This document shows, one piece after another, positions 24,586 to 33,195 of a stretch of 55,159 nucleotides of DNA. Under the pieces are notes generated by a model that made no database searches, had not been told where the DNA came from, and was given only the letters and a program-made list of their open reading frames with translations. This DNA is from Nocardioides sp. 503 (GTDB taxonomy: Bacteria > Actinomycetota > Actinomycetes > Propionibacteriales > Nocardioidaceae). Every line of letters begins with the position of its first letter. Positions within the stretch are counted from its first letter, which is position 1. The position numbers were made by a program, and so were the translations under genes. Where the stretch lies: the NCBI RefSeq assembly GCF_004522095.1, contig NZ_SPUI01000005.1:1-55159 (forward strand), in the 5' to 3' direction.

Positions 24586-25895
24586 AGAAGGCCCACTTCC
24601 TGGGATTCGCGCAGCACGGCCTCAGCAGCCACGTCGTCGGGATGTGGCGCCACCCGCAGGACAAGGTCGGGTGGGACTTCGCCAGCCCGGAGTACTGGCA
24701 GCACCTGGCCCGGACGATGGAGCGGGGCCTGTTCGACGGCATCTTCCTGGCCGACGAGCTCGCCCCCTACAGCTCCTTCGACGGCTCCTCCGACGCGACG
24801 GTGCGCTACGCCGTGCAGTTCCCGACCCACGAGCCGGGCGCCCTGGTCCCGGTGATCAGCGGAGCGACGACGCACCTGGGGGTCGGGCTCACCCTGTCCA
24901 CGGCGTTCGAGCACCCCTACTCGATGGCGCGGCGCCTCTCGACCATGGACCACCTCACCGGTGGCCGCGTGGCCTGGAACGTCGTGGGCTCCTACTCGCC
25001 GAGCGAGTGGGAGGCCTACGGCGAGGTGATGCCCGACCGTGCCCAGCGCTACGAGCGGATCGCCGAGTACGTCGACGTGTGCCGCAAGCTGTGGCGCTCC
25101 TGGGGTCCCGGTGCGGTGGTCGCGGATCCGGTCTCGGGGGTCTGGGCCGACCCGGCGAAGATCGCCGAGGTCGACCATCGCGGCACGCACTTCACCTGTC
25201 GGGGACGGCACTTCGTGAAGCCGTCACCCCAGGGCGAGCCGGTCATCTTCCAGGCCGGCTCCTCGCCCCAGGGCCGTGACTTCGCCGCCGCCACCGCCGA
25301 CGCGGTCTTCGCGATCCACCCGACGGTGGAGGCCATGCGCGCCTACAGCGACGACATGCGCGCGCGGATCGCGCGCTGCGGCCGCGACCCGGAGCAGGTG
25401 AAGCTCTACTACGGGATCCTCCCGGTCGTGGCGCCCACGTCGGAGGCCGCGCAGCGCAAGGCCGCGGAGGTGGAGGCGCTCGTCCCGGAGGGTGGCGCGC
25501 TGGCGATGCTCTCGGGCCAGCTCGGCGTGGACTTCGCCGCCGTGGACCCCGACGCACCGCTGGTCGACATCGACGTCCCCGGGATCCAGGGCGTCAAGGA
25601 CGCCCTCGTGGCCCAGGCCGTCGAGGGGGACCGGGTCACCGTCGCCCAGGCGGCGCGGATCTACTCCTCGCGCTTCTCGATGCCGCGTCTCATCGGCACG
25701 CCCGCCGAGGTGGCCGACGGGATCGAGACGTTCCTCGACGAGGGCGGGGCCGACGGCTTCATCCTCCTGGCCACCTACACGCCCGGCTGCTTCGAGGAGT
25801 TCGTGGACCTGGTGGTCCCCGAGCTCCAGCGTCGCGGTCGCTACCGCACCGAGTACCCCGCGCGCACGCTGCGCGACAACATCCGCCACGACTGA
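24582..25895 (+). CDS. LLM-class flavin-dependent monooxygenase (NtaA/SnaA/DszA type), paralogue 1
   Basis: 437 residues forming a bacterial luciferase-like TIM barrel. NtaA-group features: GLFDGIFLADELAPYS, the FMN-binding region LTLSTAFEHPYSMARRLSTMDHLTGGR, NVVGSYSPSEWEAYG and QAGSSPQGRDFAA. GTG 24582 overlaps the upstream stop; the frame continues further 5' but only as an antisense-like reading of the previous gene. Such enzymes use FMNH2 from a separate reductase, and no reductase gene is visible here. It is closely similar to the next gene, so a tandem duplication is evident. Substrate unknown. Confidence 0.88.
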   Translation: MKKAHFLGFAQHGLSSHVVGMWRHPQDKVGWDFASPEYWQHLARTMERGLFDGIFLADELAPYSSFDGSSDATVRYAVQFPTHEPGALVPVISGATTHLGVGLTLSTAFEHPYSMARRLSTMDHLTGGRVAWNVVGSYSPSEWEAYGEVMPDRAQRYERIAEYVDVCRKLWRSWGPGAVVADPVSGVWADPAKIAEVDHRGTHFTCRGRHFVKPSPQGEPVIFQAGSSPQGRDFAAATADAVFAIHPTVEAMRAYSDDMRARIARCGRDPEQVKLYYGILPVVAPTSEAAQRKAAEVEALVPEGGALAMLSGQLGVDFAAVDPDAPLVDIDVPGIQGVKDALVAQAVEGDRVTVAQAARIYSSRFSMPRLIGTPAEVADGIETFLDEGGADGFILLATYTPGCFEEFVDLVVPELQRRGRYRTEYPARTLRDNIRHD

Positions 25896-25933
25896 CCAGA
25901 CGGTCGGTCGCCCTCCCGCGAACGGACACGGAC

Positions 25934-27247
25934 ATGACCAAGAAGCTCCACCTGCTCGGCTTCATCCAGAACGGCGTCAACAGCCACGCCACCGGGATGT
26001 GGCGCCACCCCCAGGACAAGGTGAACTGGTCGTTCACGGACCCCGCCTACTGGGAGCACATGGCCCGCACCATGGAGCGCGGACTGTTCGACGGGATGTT
26101 CATCGCCGACGAGCTGGCGCCGTACACGACGCACGAGGACAGCTCGGACGCCACGGTGAAGTACGCCATCCAGTGCCCCACCCACGAGCCGTCCACGATC
26201 GTCCCGATCATCACCCGCGCCACGCAGCACCTCGGCGTGGGCGTGACCCTGTCGACGGCGTTCGAGCACCCCTACTCCATGTGTCGCCGGCTCTCGAGCC
26301 TCGACCACCTCTCCGACGGCCGGGTGGCGTGGAACATCGTCTCGTCCTACTCCAAGAGCGAGTGGGAGGCCTACGGCCAGGAGATGACCTCCCGCGCCGA
26401 CCGCTACGAGCGCCTCGAGGAGTACATGGAGCTGTGCTACCAGCTGTGGGACTCCTGGGAGCCGGACGCGATCGTGGCGGACGCCGAGTCCGGGATCTAC
26501 GCCGACCCGGACAAGGTCAAGGTCGTCGACCACGAGGGCCAGTACTACAAGAGCCGGGGCCGGCACTTCGTCGCGCCCTCCCCGCAGGGTCGCCCGGTGC
26601 TGTGGCAGGCCGGCTCGTCGCCGCGCGGTCGCGACTTCGCGGCCAAGCACGCCGAGGCGATCTTCGCGGTGCACCCCAACGTCGAGCGGATGCGCGAGTA
26701 CGTCGACGACCTCGACTCGCGCCTGCCGAAGTTCGGCCGGGACCGCGACAGCGTGAAGTACCTGTTCGGCGTGCAGACGGTGGTCGCCGCGACCGAGGAG
26801 GAGGCGCAGGCCAAGTACGAGCGCATCAAGGCCTGCATCCCGCTCGAGGGCGCGATGGCGTGGATGTCGGGCCACTTCGGCCTCGACTTCTCGACCTTCG
26901 ACCCCGACGACGAGATCCAGAACATCGAGGTCCCCGGCATCCAGGGGCTCTTCGAGTCGATCCTGTACGCCAAGAACGGCGAGCCGGTGACGGTCGCCGA
27001 GGCGGCCATCATCTACGCCCAGGGCATGGGCATGCCGGTCCTGGTGGGCACCCCGTCCTCGATCGTCGACCAGCTCGAGACCTACGCCGACGAGGGCGGG
27101 GCCGACGGCTTCATGCTGATCGCCACCTACACCCCCGGCTGCTTCGAGGAGTTCGTGGACATGGTGGTGCCCGAGCTGCAGCGCCGCGGCCGGCTGCGCA
27201 CCGAGTACACCGGCAGCACCCTGCGCGAGCACCTGCTCGAGCAGTAG
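25934..27247 (+). CDS. LLM-class flavin-dependent monooxygenase, paralogue 2
   Basis: 437 residues, exactly the length of its upstream neighbour and collinear with it throughout (MWRHPQDKVNW, GLFDGMFIADELAPYT, LSTAFEHPYSMCRRLSSLDH, QAGSSPRGRDFAAKHAEA, GIQGLFESI). The pair probably acts on related substrates or on successive steps. The gap to the first copy is 38 bases. It converges with the 27251 gene, whose stop lies 3 bases after its own. Confidence 0.88.
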   Translation: MTKKLHLLGFIQNGVNSHATGMWRHPQDKVNWSFTDPAYWEHMARTMERGLFDGMFIADELAPYTTHEDSSDATVKYAIQCPTHEPSTIVPIITRATQHLGVGVTLSTAFEHPYSMCRRLSSLDHLSDGRVAWNIVSSYSKSEWEAYGQEMTSRADRYERLEEYMELCYQLWDSWEPDAIVADAESGIYADPDKVKVVDHEGQYYKSRGRHFVAPSPQGRPVLWQAGSSPRGRDFAAKHAEAIFAVHPNVERMREYVDDLDSRLPKFGRDRDSVKYLFGVQTVVAATEEEAQAKYERIKACIPLEGAMAWMSGHFGLDFSTFDPDDEIQNIEVPGIQGLFESILYAKNGEPVTVAEAAIIYAQGMGMPVLVGTPSSIVDQLETYADEGGADGFMLIATYTPGCFEEFVDMVVPELQRRGRLRTEYTGSTLREHLLEQ

Positions 27248-27250
27248 CGC

Positions 27251-27964
27251 TCAGCCGGCGGCGAGCTCCGGGTCCTGCCCGGCCGCCGCCAGCTCGCGCC
27301 GCACGAAGCCGCTGTCGAGGAGGTCGCGGACGAACCCCGCGAGGGCGTCCGCGGCCTCCTCGCCGCGGTCCCGAGGCAGGGCGACCGCCTGCTGGATCTG
27401 CATGAAGGCCGGCTCGACGAGACGCAGGGACGCCTCCTCCGCCACGAGTGCGGTGAGCGGCTGCCGGATGCCGGCGCCCACGTCGAGCCCGGACTCGCGG
27501 TAGACGGCGACGCCGTCGGCGCCGCGGACGACCCCCGCGTGCTGCAGCGTGCGGGTGAGGTAGAGGTCGTAGGCCGAGCCCTGCTTGACGCCCACGCGCA
27601 CGCCGGGTCGGTCCACGTCGGCGGCGGTCGTGACGGGGGAGTCGTGCCCGACGACGTACACGCCCTCGATGGTGAGGTACGGCGGCGAGAAGTGGACGTC
27701 GACCTCGCGCGCGGGCTCGACGGCGAGGAAGGCGACGTCGGCGGTGCCGTCGGTCAGCGCGGCGAGGGACCGACGGGCGGCGTCGACGCACTCCAGGGTC
27801 AGCGGCACCTCGAGGCGGGAGGCCAGCTCGCGGGCGATCGCGACGGTGACGCCTCCCGGCTCGTCGGGCGTGCCGTGGGCGAGCACGGGGTTGCCGAGGT
27901 TGATCACCGCGCGCAGCGCCCCGGTCGGGGCCAGCCGCTGGACGAGGGCCTGGTCGATCGTCAT
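27251..27964 (-). CDS. Periplasmic-binding-protein-fold protein without signal peptide
   Basis: 237 residues of the PBPb (amino-acid-binding type) fold: ALRAVINLGNPVLAHG, GVTVAIARELASRL, TDGTADVAFLAVEPAREVDVHFSPPYL and RVGVKQGSAYDLYL. ATG 27964 has a good ribosome site (aaggag) and no hydrophobic N-terminus precedes it. It therefore looks cytoplasmic, or loaded by a non-classical route, which is odd for a transport-binding protein. It may bind the substrate of the neighbouring oxygenases. No ABC permease is nearby. Confidence 0.75.
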   Translation of the reverse strand: MTIDQALVQRLAPTGALRAVINLGNPVLAHGTPDEPGGVTVAIARELASRLEVPLTLECVDAARRSLAALTDGTADVAFLAVEPAREVDVHFSPPYLTIEGVYVVGHDSPVTTAADVDRPGVRVGVKQGSAYDLYLTRTLQHAGVVRGADGVAVYRESGLDVGAGIRQPLTALVAEEASLRLVEPAFMQIQQAVALPRDRGEEAADALAGFVRDLLDSGFVRRELAAAGQDPELAAG

Positions 27965-28011
27965 CGTGTCTCCTTCGAGGGGGCCGGTACGCCGGCCCGG
28001 CCGATGATCCC

Positions 28012-28761
28012 TCACGCGCGTTCGATGGCGAAGGCCACGATGAAGCCGACCGTGGCGACCAGGCCGGTGTAGAGGTGGGTCTCGTCGAAGGCCTCGGGGA
28101 TCATCGTGTCGGCGACCATGGCCAGGATCGCGCCCGCCGCGACGGCCGTGATGACGGCGATCGTCTCGGGCGGCGCTCCCTGGAGGAGGAGGCAGCCGAG
28201 CAGCCCGGCCAGGCCGCTCGCGACGGCGATGCCCGTCCACACGCCGAAGACGTAGCGGGCGCTGCGCCCGCTCGCCTTCATGCCGGCCGCGCTCGAGAGG
28301 CCCTCCGGCAGGTTGGAGATGAAGATCGCGGCCAGGACCGGCACGCCGACGCCACCGCCGCCGACCAGCGTGAGGCCCAGGACGACGGACTCCGGGACCC
28401 CGTCCAGGAGGGCTCCCACGGCGATCGCGGTGCCGCTGCCGGACTGCTCGTCCTCGGAGGGCTGCTGGTCCTGTGAGCGCTTGCGGTGCCGCGCTCCACG
28501 GCGCGCCAGGGCGACGTTCGCCAGCACGTAGAAGAGGGCGCCCCCGAGGAACCCGACGGCGGTCGCGAGCAGGCCGCCCGTCCTCTCGGCCTCGTCGACG
28601 AGGTCGAAGGCCAGCGCCGAGATCAGCACCCCGGACCCGAAGGCCATGACCACCGCGACCACGTGCTGGGGCACGCGCACCAGCCAGGACACCAGGGCGC
28701 CCACGACCAGGGCGCCACCGGCGACCAGGCCCCACACGCCCGCTTCGAGCCACACCGGCAT
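28012..28761 (-). CDS. ZIP-family-like metal transporter
   Basis: 249 residues with 7-8 membrane helices and a charged cytoplasmic loop (about 78-108). The repeated LLDGVPESVVLGL and ISNLPEGLSSAAGM segments correspond to the ZIP TM4/TM5 signatures, but the histidines usually found before the PE(G) are replaced (DGVPES, SNLPEG), as in some actinobacterial members. It probably moves a divalent cation. ATG 28761 is preceded by aaagagg. It lies 47 bases upstream of the binding-protein gene on the same strand, so they could share a transcript. Confidence 0.75.
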   Translation of the reverse strand: MPVWLEAGVWGLVAGGALVVGALVSWLVRVPQHVVAVVMAFGSGVLISALAFDLVDEAERTGGLLATAVGFLGGALFYVLANVALARRGARHRKRSQDQQPSEDEQSGSGTAIAVGALLDGVPESVVLGLTLVGGGGVGVPVLAAIFISNLPEGLSSAAGMKASGRSARYVFGVWTGIAVASGLAGLLGCLLLQGAPPETIAVITAVAAGAILAMVADTMIPEAFDETHLYTGLVATVGFIVAFAIERA

Positions 28762-28850
28762 CGCACGACCTCTTTCTCGGGACACGCCCTGGTACCCCAC
28801 CGTAGGCGGGCCGACTCGGGCCGACTCGGGCCGGACCGGGACACCTGCAC

Positions 28851-28856
28851 TAGGTT
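28851..28856 (+). promoter_or_regulatory. -10 box TAGGTT for the 28864 epimerase
   Basis: TAGGTT, then 7 bases, then ATG 28864. A short tandem ccgactcggg repeat lies just upstream. Confidence 0.5.
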
Positions 28857-28863
28857 CGCCGCC

Positions 28864-29781
28864 ATGAAGGTGGTCGTCGCTGGAGGCTCCGGGTCGCTGG
28901 GCCGTCGGCTGTGCCAGGACCTGGCCGCCACGGGCCACGAGGTCGTGGTCCTGACCCGGCGGGTGCGCCCGGGTCCGTTCCGGCAGGTGGTGTGGGACGG
29001 CCGCACCGTGGGCCCGTGGTCGGTCGAGCTCGAGGGCAGTGCCGTCGTCAACCTCGCCGGCGAGCTGGTGGACCGCCGGCCGACCCCGGCGAACGTCGCC
29101 CTGCTGACCAGCTCGCGCGTCGAGCCGACCCACGCGCTGGTCGAGGCGAGCCGGACCCTCGACCGGCCCGTGCCCGTCTGGGTCCAGGCGAGCACGCTGG
29201 CGATCTACGGTGACGCGGGGGACGCGGTGCTCGACGAGTCGGCACCGCCGGCCGACGAGCCACCCCAGATGACCTCGGTGGCGAAGGCGTGGGAGGCCGC
29301 GGTCGGTGGCGCCCGCGCGGACCGCGTCGTGGTCCTGCGCACCGGGATCGTCCTGGACCGCGACACCCCGGCCCTCGACCGGCTCTGGTCCCTCGCCCGG
29401 TGGGGCGTCGGAGGAAGGGTGGGTCCGGGCACCCAGTGGGTCAGCTGGATCCACATCGACGACTGGCTCGCGATCGTGCGGGGCCTGCTCGAGCCAGGAG
29501 GCCCGGCCCTCGACGGCGTCGTCCATGCCACCGGTCCGCGTCCGGTGCGCAACGCCGAGCTGATGGCCGCCCTGCGCCGCAGCGTGGGGCGACCGGCGGC
29601 CCCTCCCACGCCGCGGGTCCTGGTCAGGATGGGCGCGGTGCTGTTGCGCACCGACCCGGCCCTGGCCCTCACCGGTCGTCGGGCGCTCCCCGCGAAGCTC
29701 CTCGGCGCGGGCTTCGAGTTCCGTCATCCCGACCTCGACGCCGCGCTCGCCGACCTCCGGGGACGGCCGGACGCGCGGTAG
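28864..29781 (+). CDS. TIGR01777-type NAD(P)-dependent epimerase-like protein
   Basis: 305 residues forming an extended short-chain dehydrogenase. The Rossmann motif is VVVAGGSGSLGRRL, then AVVNLAGELVDRRP, WVQASTLAIYGDAG, the later SVAKAWEAAV and a C-terminal domain with FEFRHPDLDAALADL. The family is annotated as sugar-nucleotide epimerase-like (YfcH type); the substrate is unknown. A second member lies at 54013-54912. The YxxxK catalytic motif is not in canonical form. Convergent with the ArsR-type gene. Confidence 0.85.
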   Translation: MKVVVAGGSGSLGRRLCQDLAATGHEVVVLTRRVRPGPFRQVVWDGRTVGPWSVELEGSAVVNLAGELVDRRPTPANVALLTSSRVEPTHALVEASRTLDRPVPVWVQASTLAIYGDAGDAVLDESAPPADEPPQMTSVAKAWEAAVGGARADRVVVLRTGIVLDRDTPALDRLWSLARWGVGGRVGPGTQWVSWIHIDDWLAIVRGLLEPGGPALDGVVHATGPRPVRNAELMAALRRSVGRPAAPPTPRVLVRMGAVLLRTDPALALTGRRALPAKLLGAGFEFRHPDLDAALADLRGRPDAR

Positions 29782-29793
29782 GGCGCCGGCGGC

Positions 29794-30759
29794 TCAGCCG
29801 AGCGATCCCGCGAGCAGCGCGTCGCCGAGCTCGGAGCGCAGGTAGAGCACCGAGCGGCCGTGCCTGGCCGAGGTCAGCAGCCCGGCGTCGCGCAGGGCCC
29901 GCAGGTGCTGGTTGACCGCCGAGGTCGTCACGCCCAGGCGCACCCCGAGCTCGGTGGAGGAGGCAGGGGACTCCAGCAGCGTGATGAGGCGGGCACGCGC
30001 CTCGCCCAGGATCGCGGTCAGCGCCTCCGGGCCGCCGGAACGGTCCGCCTGCCACACCGTCCCGGCCCCGCGCGCCGGATAGACCAGCAGGGGTGCCTCC
30101 TCGGTGTCGAACGGGCCGACGGTGGTGCGCGTGAAGAGCGACGGCACGAGCGTGAGGCCCTCGCCGGCCGTGATGCGGCGTCGGAGGTGGGCGCTGCCGC
30201 TGCTCACCCGGACGACGTCGCCGACCAGGCTGACCTCGGGGGCCAGGTCGGTGAACATCGCCGACGTGCCGGCTCGCGCCGTGGTGCGCCCGCGGTGGAC
30301 GACGTCGGCCTCGAGCACCGCGCGCATCCGCGGCCACCAGGGCTCGAAGCAGGCGGTCCAGTAGTCGGCCAGCGCGGTCACGGTGCGCCCCAGCACCCGC
30401 GCGGTCGGACCCTGCAGGGCGCGCGGCAGGCCGCCGGGGTGGACCTCGGCGAGGTCCTCGAGCACGACCGCGGCCGGGGTCGCGGAGACCACCCCCAGCT
30501 CGTCGGCGAACCGGGTGAGCGGGGTCTGCGGGCGGGGGGTGAGGAAGTCGGGGAGCGAGAGTCGCTCGTTGCTCAGGGCGACCAGCAGCTCGGTGTCAAG
30601 CCCGTCCCGGGCGTGCCTCGTCGCGGCCAGCCAGGGCAGGTGGACGGGGAAGCGACCGGGGTCCTGCCAGGTGCGCAGCGAGAGCGCCAGCTCGGTCAGC
30701 GGGGAGATGGCGAAGCGCACCGCGGCGAGATCGGTCCCGCCGAGGTCGTACTCCAACAT
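29794..30759 (-). CDS. ArsR-type transcription regulator with N-terminal DUF5937-like domain
   Basis: 321 residues. A long N-terminal domain (DLAAVRFAISPLTELALSLR, FEPWWPRMRAVLEADV) of the type found in actinobacterial DUF5937 regulators is followed by a C-terminal winged HTH (SSTELGVRLGVTTSAVNQHLRALRDAGLLTSARHGRSVLY). It is divergent from an MFS exporter gene, a classic local repressor arrangement. Its start codon lies inside the perfect inverted repeat ATGTAGC-n5-GCTACAT, so it very likely represses itself and perhaps the exporter. The ligand is presumably the exported compound. Confidence 0.85.
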   Translation of the reverse strand: MLEYDLGGTDLAAVRFAISPLTELALSLRTWQDPGRFPVHLPWLAATRHARDGLDTELLVALSNERLSLPDFLTPRPQTPLTRFADELGVVSATPAAVVLEDLAEVHPGGLPRALQGPTARVLGRTVTALADYWTACFEPWWPRMRAVLEADVVHRGRTTARAGTSAMFTDLAPEVSLVGDVVRVSSGSAHLRRRITAGEGLTLVPSLFTRTTVGPFDTEEAPLLVYPARGAGTVWQADRSGGPEALTAILGEARARLITLLESPASSTELGVRLGVTTSAVNQHLRALRDAGLLTSARHGRSVLYLRSELGDALLAGSLG

Positions 30760-30776
30760 GTAGCAGGAGGCTACAT
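30758..30776 (-). promoter_or_regulatory. Operator ATGTAGC-aggag-GCTACAT
   Basis: A 7-base perfect inverted repeat with a 5-base centre that overlaps the start codon of the ArsR-type gene and lies 38 bases before the MFS start. It probably binds the ArsR-type protein. Confidence 0.65.
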
Positions 30777-30814
30777 CATTACTCCCGGGCGGCCGGGCCT
30801 GACAGAACGGTGGA

Positions 30815-32083
30815 GTGACCCGCACGCTGCTCCCCGCCGACCCTGTCGAGCGGGCCCTCACCTTCACGACGCTGGCCGGCTCCCTGGCCAACGGCGTCTT
30901 CTACAGCGTGAGCGCCCTTTACTTCACCCGCGTGATCGGCCTCCCGGCCACCGACGTGGGCCTGGGTCTCACCGTGGCCGGCGTGGCCGGCGTGGTCGCC
31001 TCCTACCTCGGGGGTCGGCTCTCCGACCTGGTCGGCGCCGACCGGGTGCTGCGGTGGGCCTCGGTGGCCCAGGCGCTGGCGCTGCTCGCCTACGTCGTCG
31101 CCGACGGCTGGACGTCGTTCGTCGTCACGGCCTGCGCTGCCGTCGGCTTCCGCAGCCTCCAGGGATCGGCCAAGTCGGCGCTGCTGGCCCGGTGGTTCAC
31201 GGGCCCGGACCGGGTGGCGGTCCGCGCCCGGCTGCGGGTGGTCACCAACGTCTTCATGGGCCTGGGCACGCTCGCGGCGGGCATCGCCCTGCTCCTGGAC
31301 ACCCGCACGGCCTACCAGGCGGCCATCGTGGTGGTCGGCGTCCTCGCGCTGGCCTCCGTGCTGCCGGTGCTCGGCCTGCGGGAGCGCGTGCCGGAGCTGG
31401 CGGAGGTCATGGGCGTCCGCCTCCCGGGAGCCACGGCGCCGGCGCGAGGGCGCTCGCCGTTCCGCGACCCGACGTACGTCGCGGTGGCGAGCCTCAACGC
31501 CGTCATCGCGATGCAGTTCGGCCTGCAGAGCGTGGGCGTCCCGCTATGGATCGCGGGCCACACCGAGGCCCCGACGGTGATGATCTCGGTGCTCCTCATC
31601 GTCAACACGGTCCTGGTGGCGCTGCTCCAGGTGCGCGCCGCGCGCGGGACCGAGGACGTCCGGGTCGGCGGCCGCACCGTGCGCCGCGCCGGCGGCGTGC
31701 TCGCGGCCGCGTGCCTGCTGTACGCCGCGGCCGGGAGCCTGGGCTCGGTCGCCGCCGTCCTGGTCCTGCTGGTCGCCGAGGTCATCGCGACGTTCGGCGA
31801 GATCTGGGCCGAGGCCGGGGCCTGGGGCCTGGCCTTCGAGCTGGCCGACCCGGCCAGCGTCGGCGCCTACCAGGGCGTCAGCCAGATGGGCTACTCGCTC
31901 GCGGGGATGCTGTCGCCCCTGGTCGTCACGGCGACGGCGATCGACCACGGGCTGCTCGGCTGGGCCGTCCTCGGCGCGGTTTTCGCGGTCGCCGGGTGCC
32001 TGGTGGCCGAGGTCTCCCGCCGTGCCGCCACTCGGCGGGCGGGCCCTGCTCCGGAGGCCGTCGCGGTCGGCTCCCGGTCCTAG
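30815..32083 (+). CDS. MFS transporter controlled by the adjacent ArsR-type regulator
   Basis: 422 residues with 12 predicted membrane helices and a cytoplasmic loop around residues 195-220. The MFS motif A-like segment is GGRLSDLVGADRVLRW. GTG 30815 is the first start after the operator; no clear ribosome site is seen. The long helix 11-12 part has QGVSQMGYSLAGMLSP. It is most likely a drug or metabolite exporter. A degraded glycosidase fragment follows, suggesting this intergenic side has been rearranged. Confidence 0.85.
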   Translation: MTRTLLPADPVERALTFTTLAGSLANGVFYSVSALYFTRVIGLPATDVGLGLTVAGVAGVVASYLGGRLSDLVGADRVLRWASVAQALALLAYVVADGWTSFVVTACAAVGFRSLQGSAKSALLARWFTGPDRVAVRARLRVVTNVFMGLGTLAAGIALLLDTRTAYQAAIVVVGVLALASVLPVLGLRERVPELAEVMGVRLPGATAPARGRSPFRDPTYVAVASLNAVIAMQFGLQSVGVPLWIAGHTEAPTVMISVLLIVNTVLVALLQVRAARGTEDVRVGGRTVRRAGGVLAAACLLYAAAGSLGSVAAVLVLLVAEVIATFGEIWAEAGAWGLAFELADPASVGAYQGVSQMGYSLAGMLSPLVVTATAIDHGLLGWAVLGAVFAVAGCLVAEVSRRAATRRAGPAPEAVAVGSRS

Positions 32084-32144
32084 CGGCGGGCCGTGGGCAT
32101 GGCCGGGCGGGCCGGGTCACTGGCGCTTTGCAACTCGTTGGGCT

Positions 32145-32414
32145 AGCGCGCCGTTCGCCCGGATCGCCGCCGTGGCGCGGGGCGACGTCCTGCGGGTCGA
32201 GCCCCGCGTCGCGACGTACGAGTCGGAGCTCGGCGCCGTCGCCCTCGTGCTGGTCAACCGCTCGGAGTCCGCGGTCGTCCGGACGACGGTGGACCTGCGG
32301 GGGTTTCCCGACGTCGCCCGCAGCGGCCGTCACGAGCTGGAGGTCCCGCCGCTGTCCTGGTCGTTGGTCGAGCTCCGGCGAGCGGCCGGGACGGTCGCGT
32401 CGGAGGACCGGTAG
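32145..32414 (+). pseudogene. Remnant: C-terminal domain of a glycoside hydrolase
   Basis: About 90 codons (ASAPFARIAAVARGDVL ... VALVLVNRSESAVVRTTVDL ... LEVPPLSWSLVELRR) match the C-terminal beta-sandwich typical of arabinofuranosidase- or fucosidase-like glycosidases (pattern VLVNRS, VDLRGF, PPLSW). No catalytic part precedes it; upstream is the MFS stop. The open frame continues 5' into the MFS gene, but that part is not protein-like. It is probably a decayed fragment. The exact glycosidase family is uncertain. Confidence 0.5.
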
Positions 32415-32802
32415 CCCCTCTCCGCACGAGCGTGGAGGGCCGCGGTGACTGCGGTCCCGCGCGCAGTCACCGCGACCATGCCTTCCGGGATCGGACGACA
32501 CGTCGACGCCGGGGGACCTGCTCACGCTGACACCCGACCCGGGTCCGCGTCCATGCCGCGACGACCCTTTCACCCCTGTGCATGAGGCGACCGCCGGAGA
32601 ATCACCCGCCGGGGCGAAGCGGACCCCTGGGGAGGCGGTCGATCGCGAGAGCGCCGCGCAGGGGTCCCCCCTAGAGGTGAAAAGCGTCCGATGACCTCAC
32701 CTCCTCAGGCGAAAGGTGCTCGGAGACCTTCCTCGGCGGTCACTCGGGACGCAGCATGGTGACGTCCCGCCACCGCGGCGGGGATATGCGCTGGAGGACC
32801 AC
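32415..32802 (+). other. Gene-free 388-base spacer with structured leader
   Basis: Contains a 13-pair hairpin (32441-32474), a long interrupted stem GGACCCCTG/CAGGGGTCC (32621-32629 with 32659-32667) enclosing a smaller ggcg/gcgcc stem, and the inverted tttcacc/ggtgaaa pair around it. It ends at the ribosome site ctggagg of the STAS gene. It looks like an untranslated leader; I could not match it to a known riboswitch. Confidence 0.45.
32441..32474 (+). terminator. 13-pair perfect hairpin
   Basis: cgcggtgactgcg (32441-32453) pairs perfectly with 32462-32474 around an 8-base loop. No U tract. It is the likely end of the MFS/remnant transcript. Confidence 0.6.
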
Positions 32803-33117
32803 ATGGACATCTCTCGGGACGGTACGACCCTGCACCTGTGTGGGGACTTCGACGTGCGCAGCACCTGGGTGGTCCGACAGGCGCTTCACGACGCCATCCG
32901 GACCGACTCGATCGTGGTCGACCTGTCGCGGGTCCCGTCGGTGGACCACACGGCGCTGAAGGTGCTGGCGTTCGCCAGCAGGCGTGCGCGGGGGCACGGC
33001 CACCACGTCACCCTCCGCGGGTGCCGCCCGACGGTGCTGCGGATGCTGCACATGTCGCGGCTGATCCGTCTGGTGGAGCTGGAGCGTTGCGTCTCGACCC
33101 TACGACCGATCGCCTAG
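32803..33117 (+). CDS. STAS-domain protein (anti-anti-sigma factor-like)
   Basis: 104 residues, a single STAS domain: LHLCGDFDVRSTW, then IVVDLSRVPSVDHTALKVLAFASRRA, where SpoIIAA/RsbV proteins carry the phospho-Ser; here the position reads His-Thr, so Thr could be the target. MDISRDG starts at ATG 32803 behind ctggagg; an earlier in-frame start is not credible. STAS proteins bind and neutralise anti-sigma kinases (RsbW type), but none is adjacent. The cluster beyond it encodes an RsbQ-like hydrolase and a PAS kinase. Confidence 0.8.
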   Translation: MDISRDGTTLHLCGDFDVRSTWVVRQALHDAIRTDSIVVDLSRVPSVDHTALKVLAFASRRARGHGHHVTLRGCRPTVLRMLHMSRLIRLVELERCVSTLRPIA

Positions 33118-33195
33118 GCCCCGACCTACGCGCGCTCGGTGTGGCAGCACGACCGGCGTCCGACGACCTCACTCGACCAGGAGACCGCCGCCCCC

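Noticed and set aside
32022..32414. A complete gene overlapping the MFS 3' end
   Set aside because: Only the last 90 codons look like protein; no start signal, so treated as a remnant.
29860..32448. Long plus-strand frame opposite the ArsR-type gene and across the MFS gene
   Set aside because: Shadow frame; both true genes have clear motifs.
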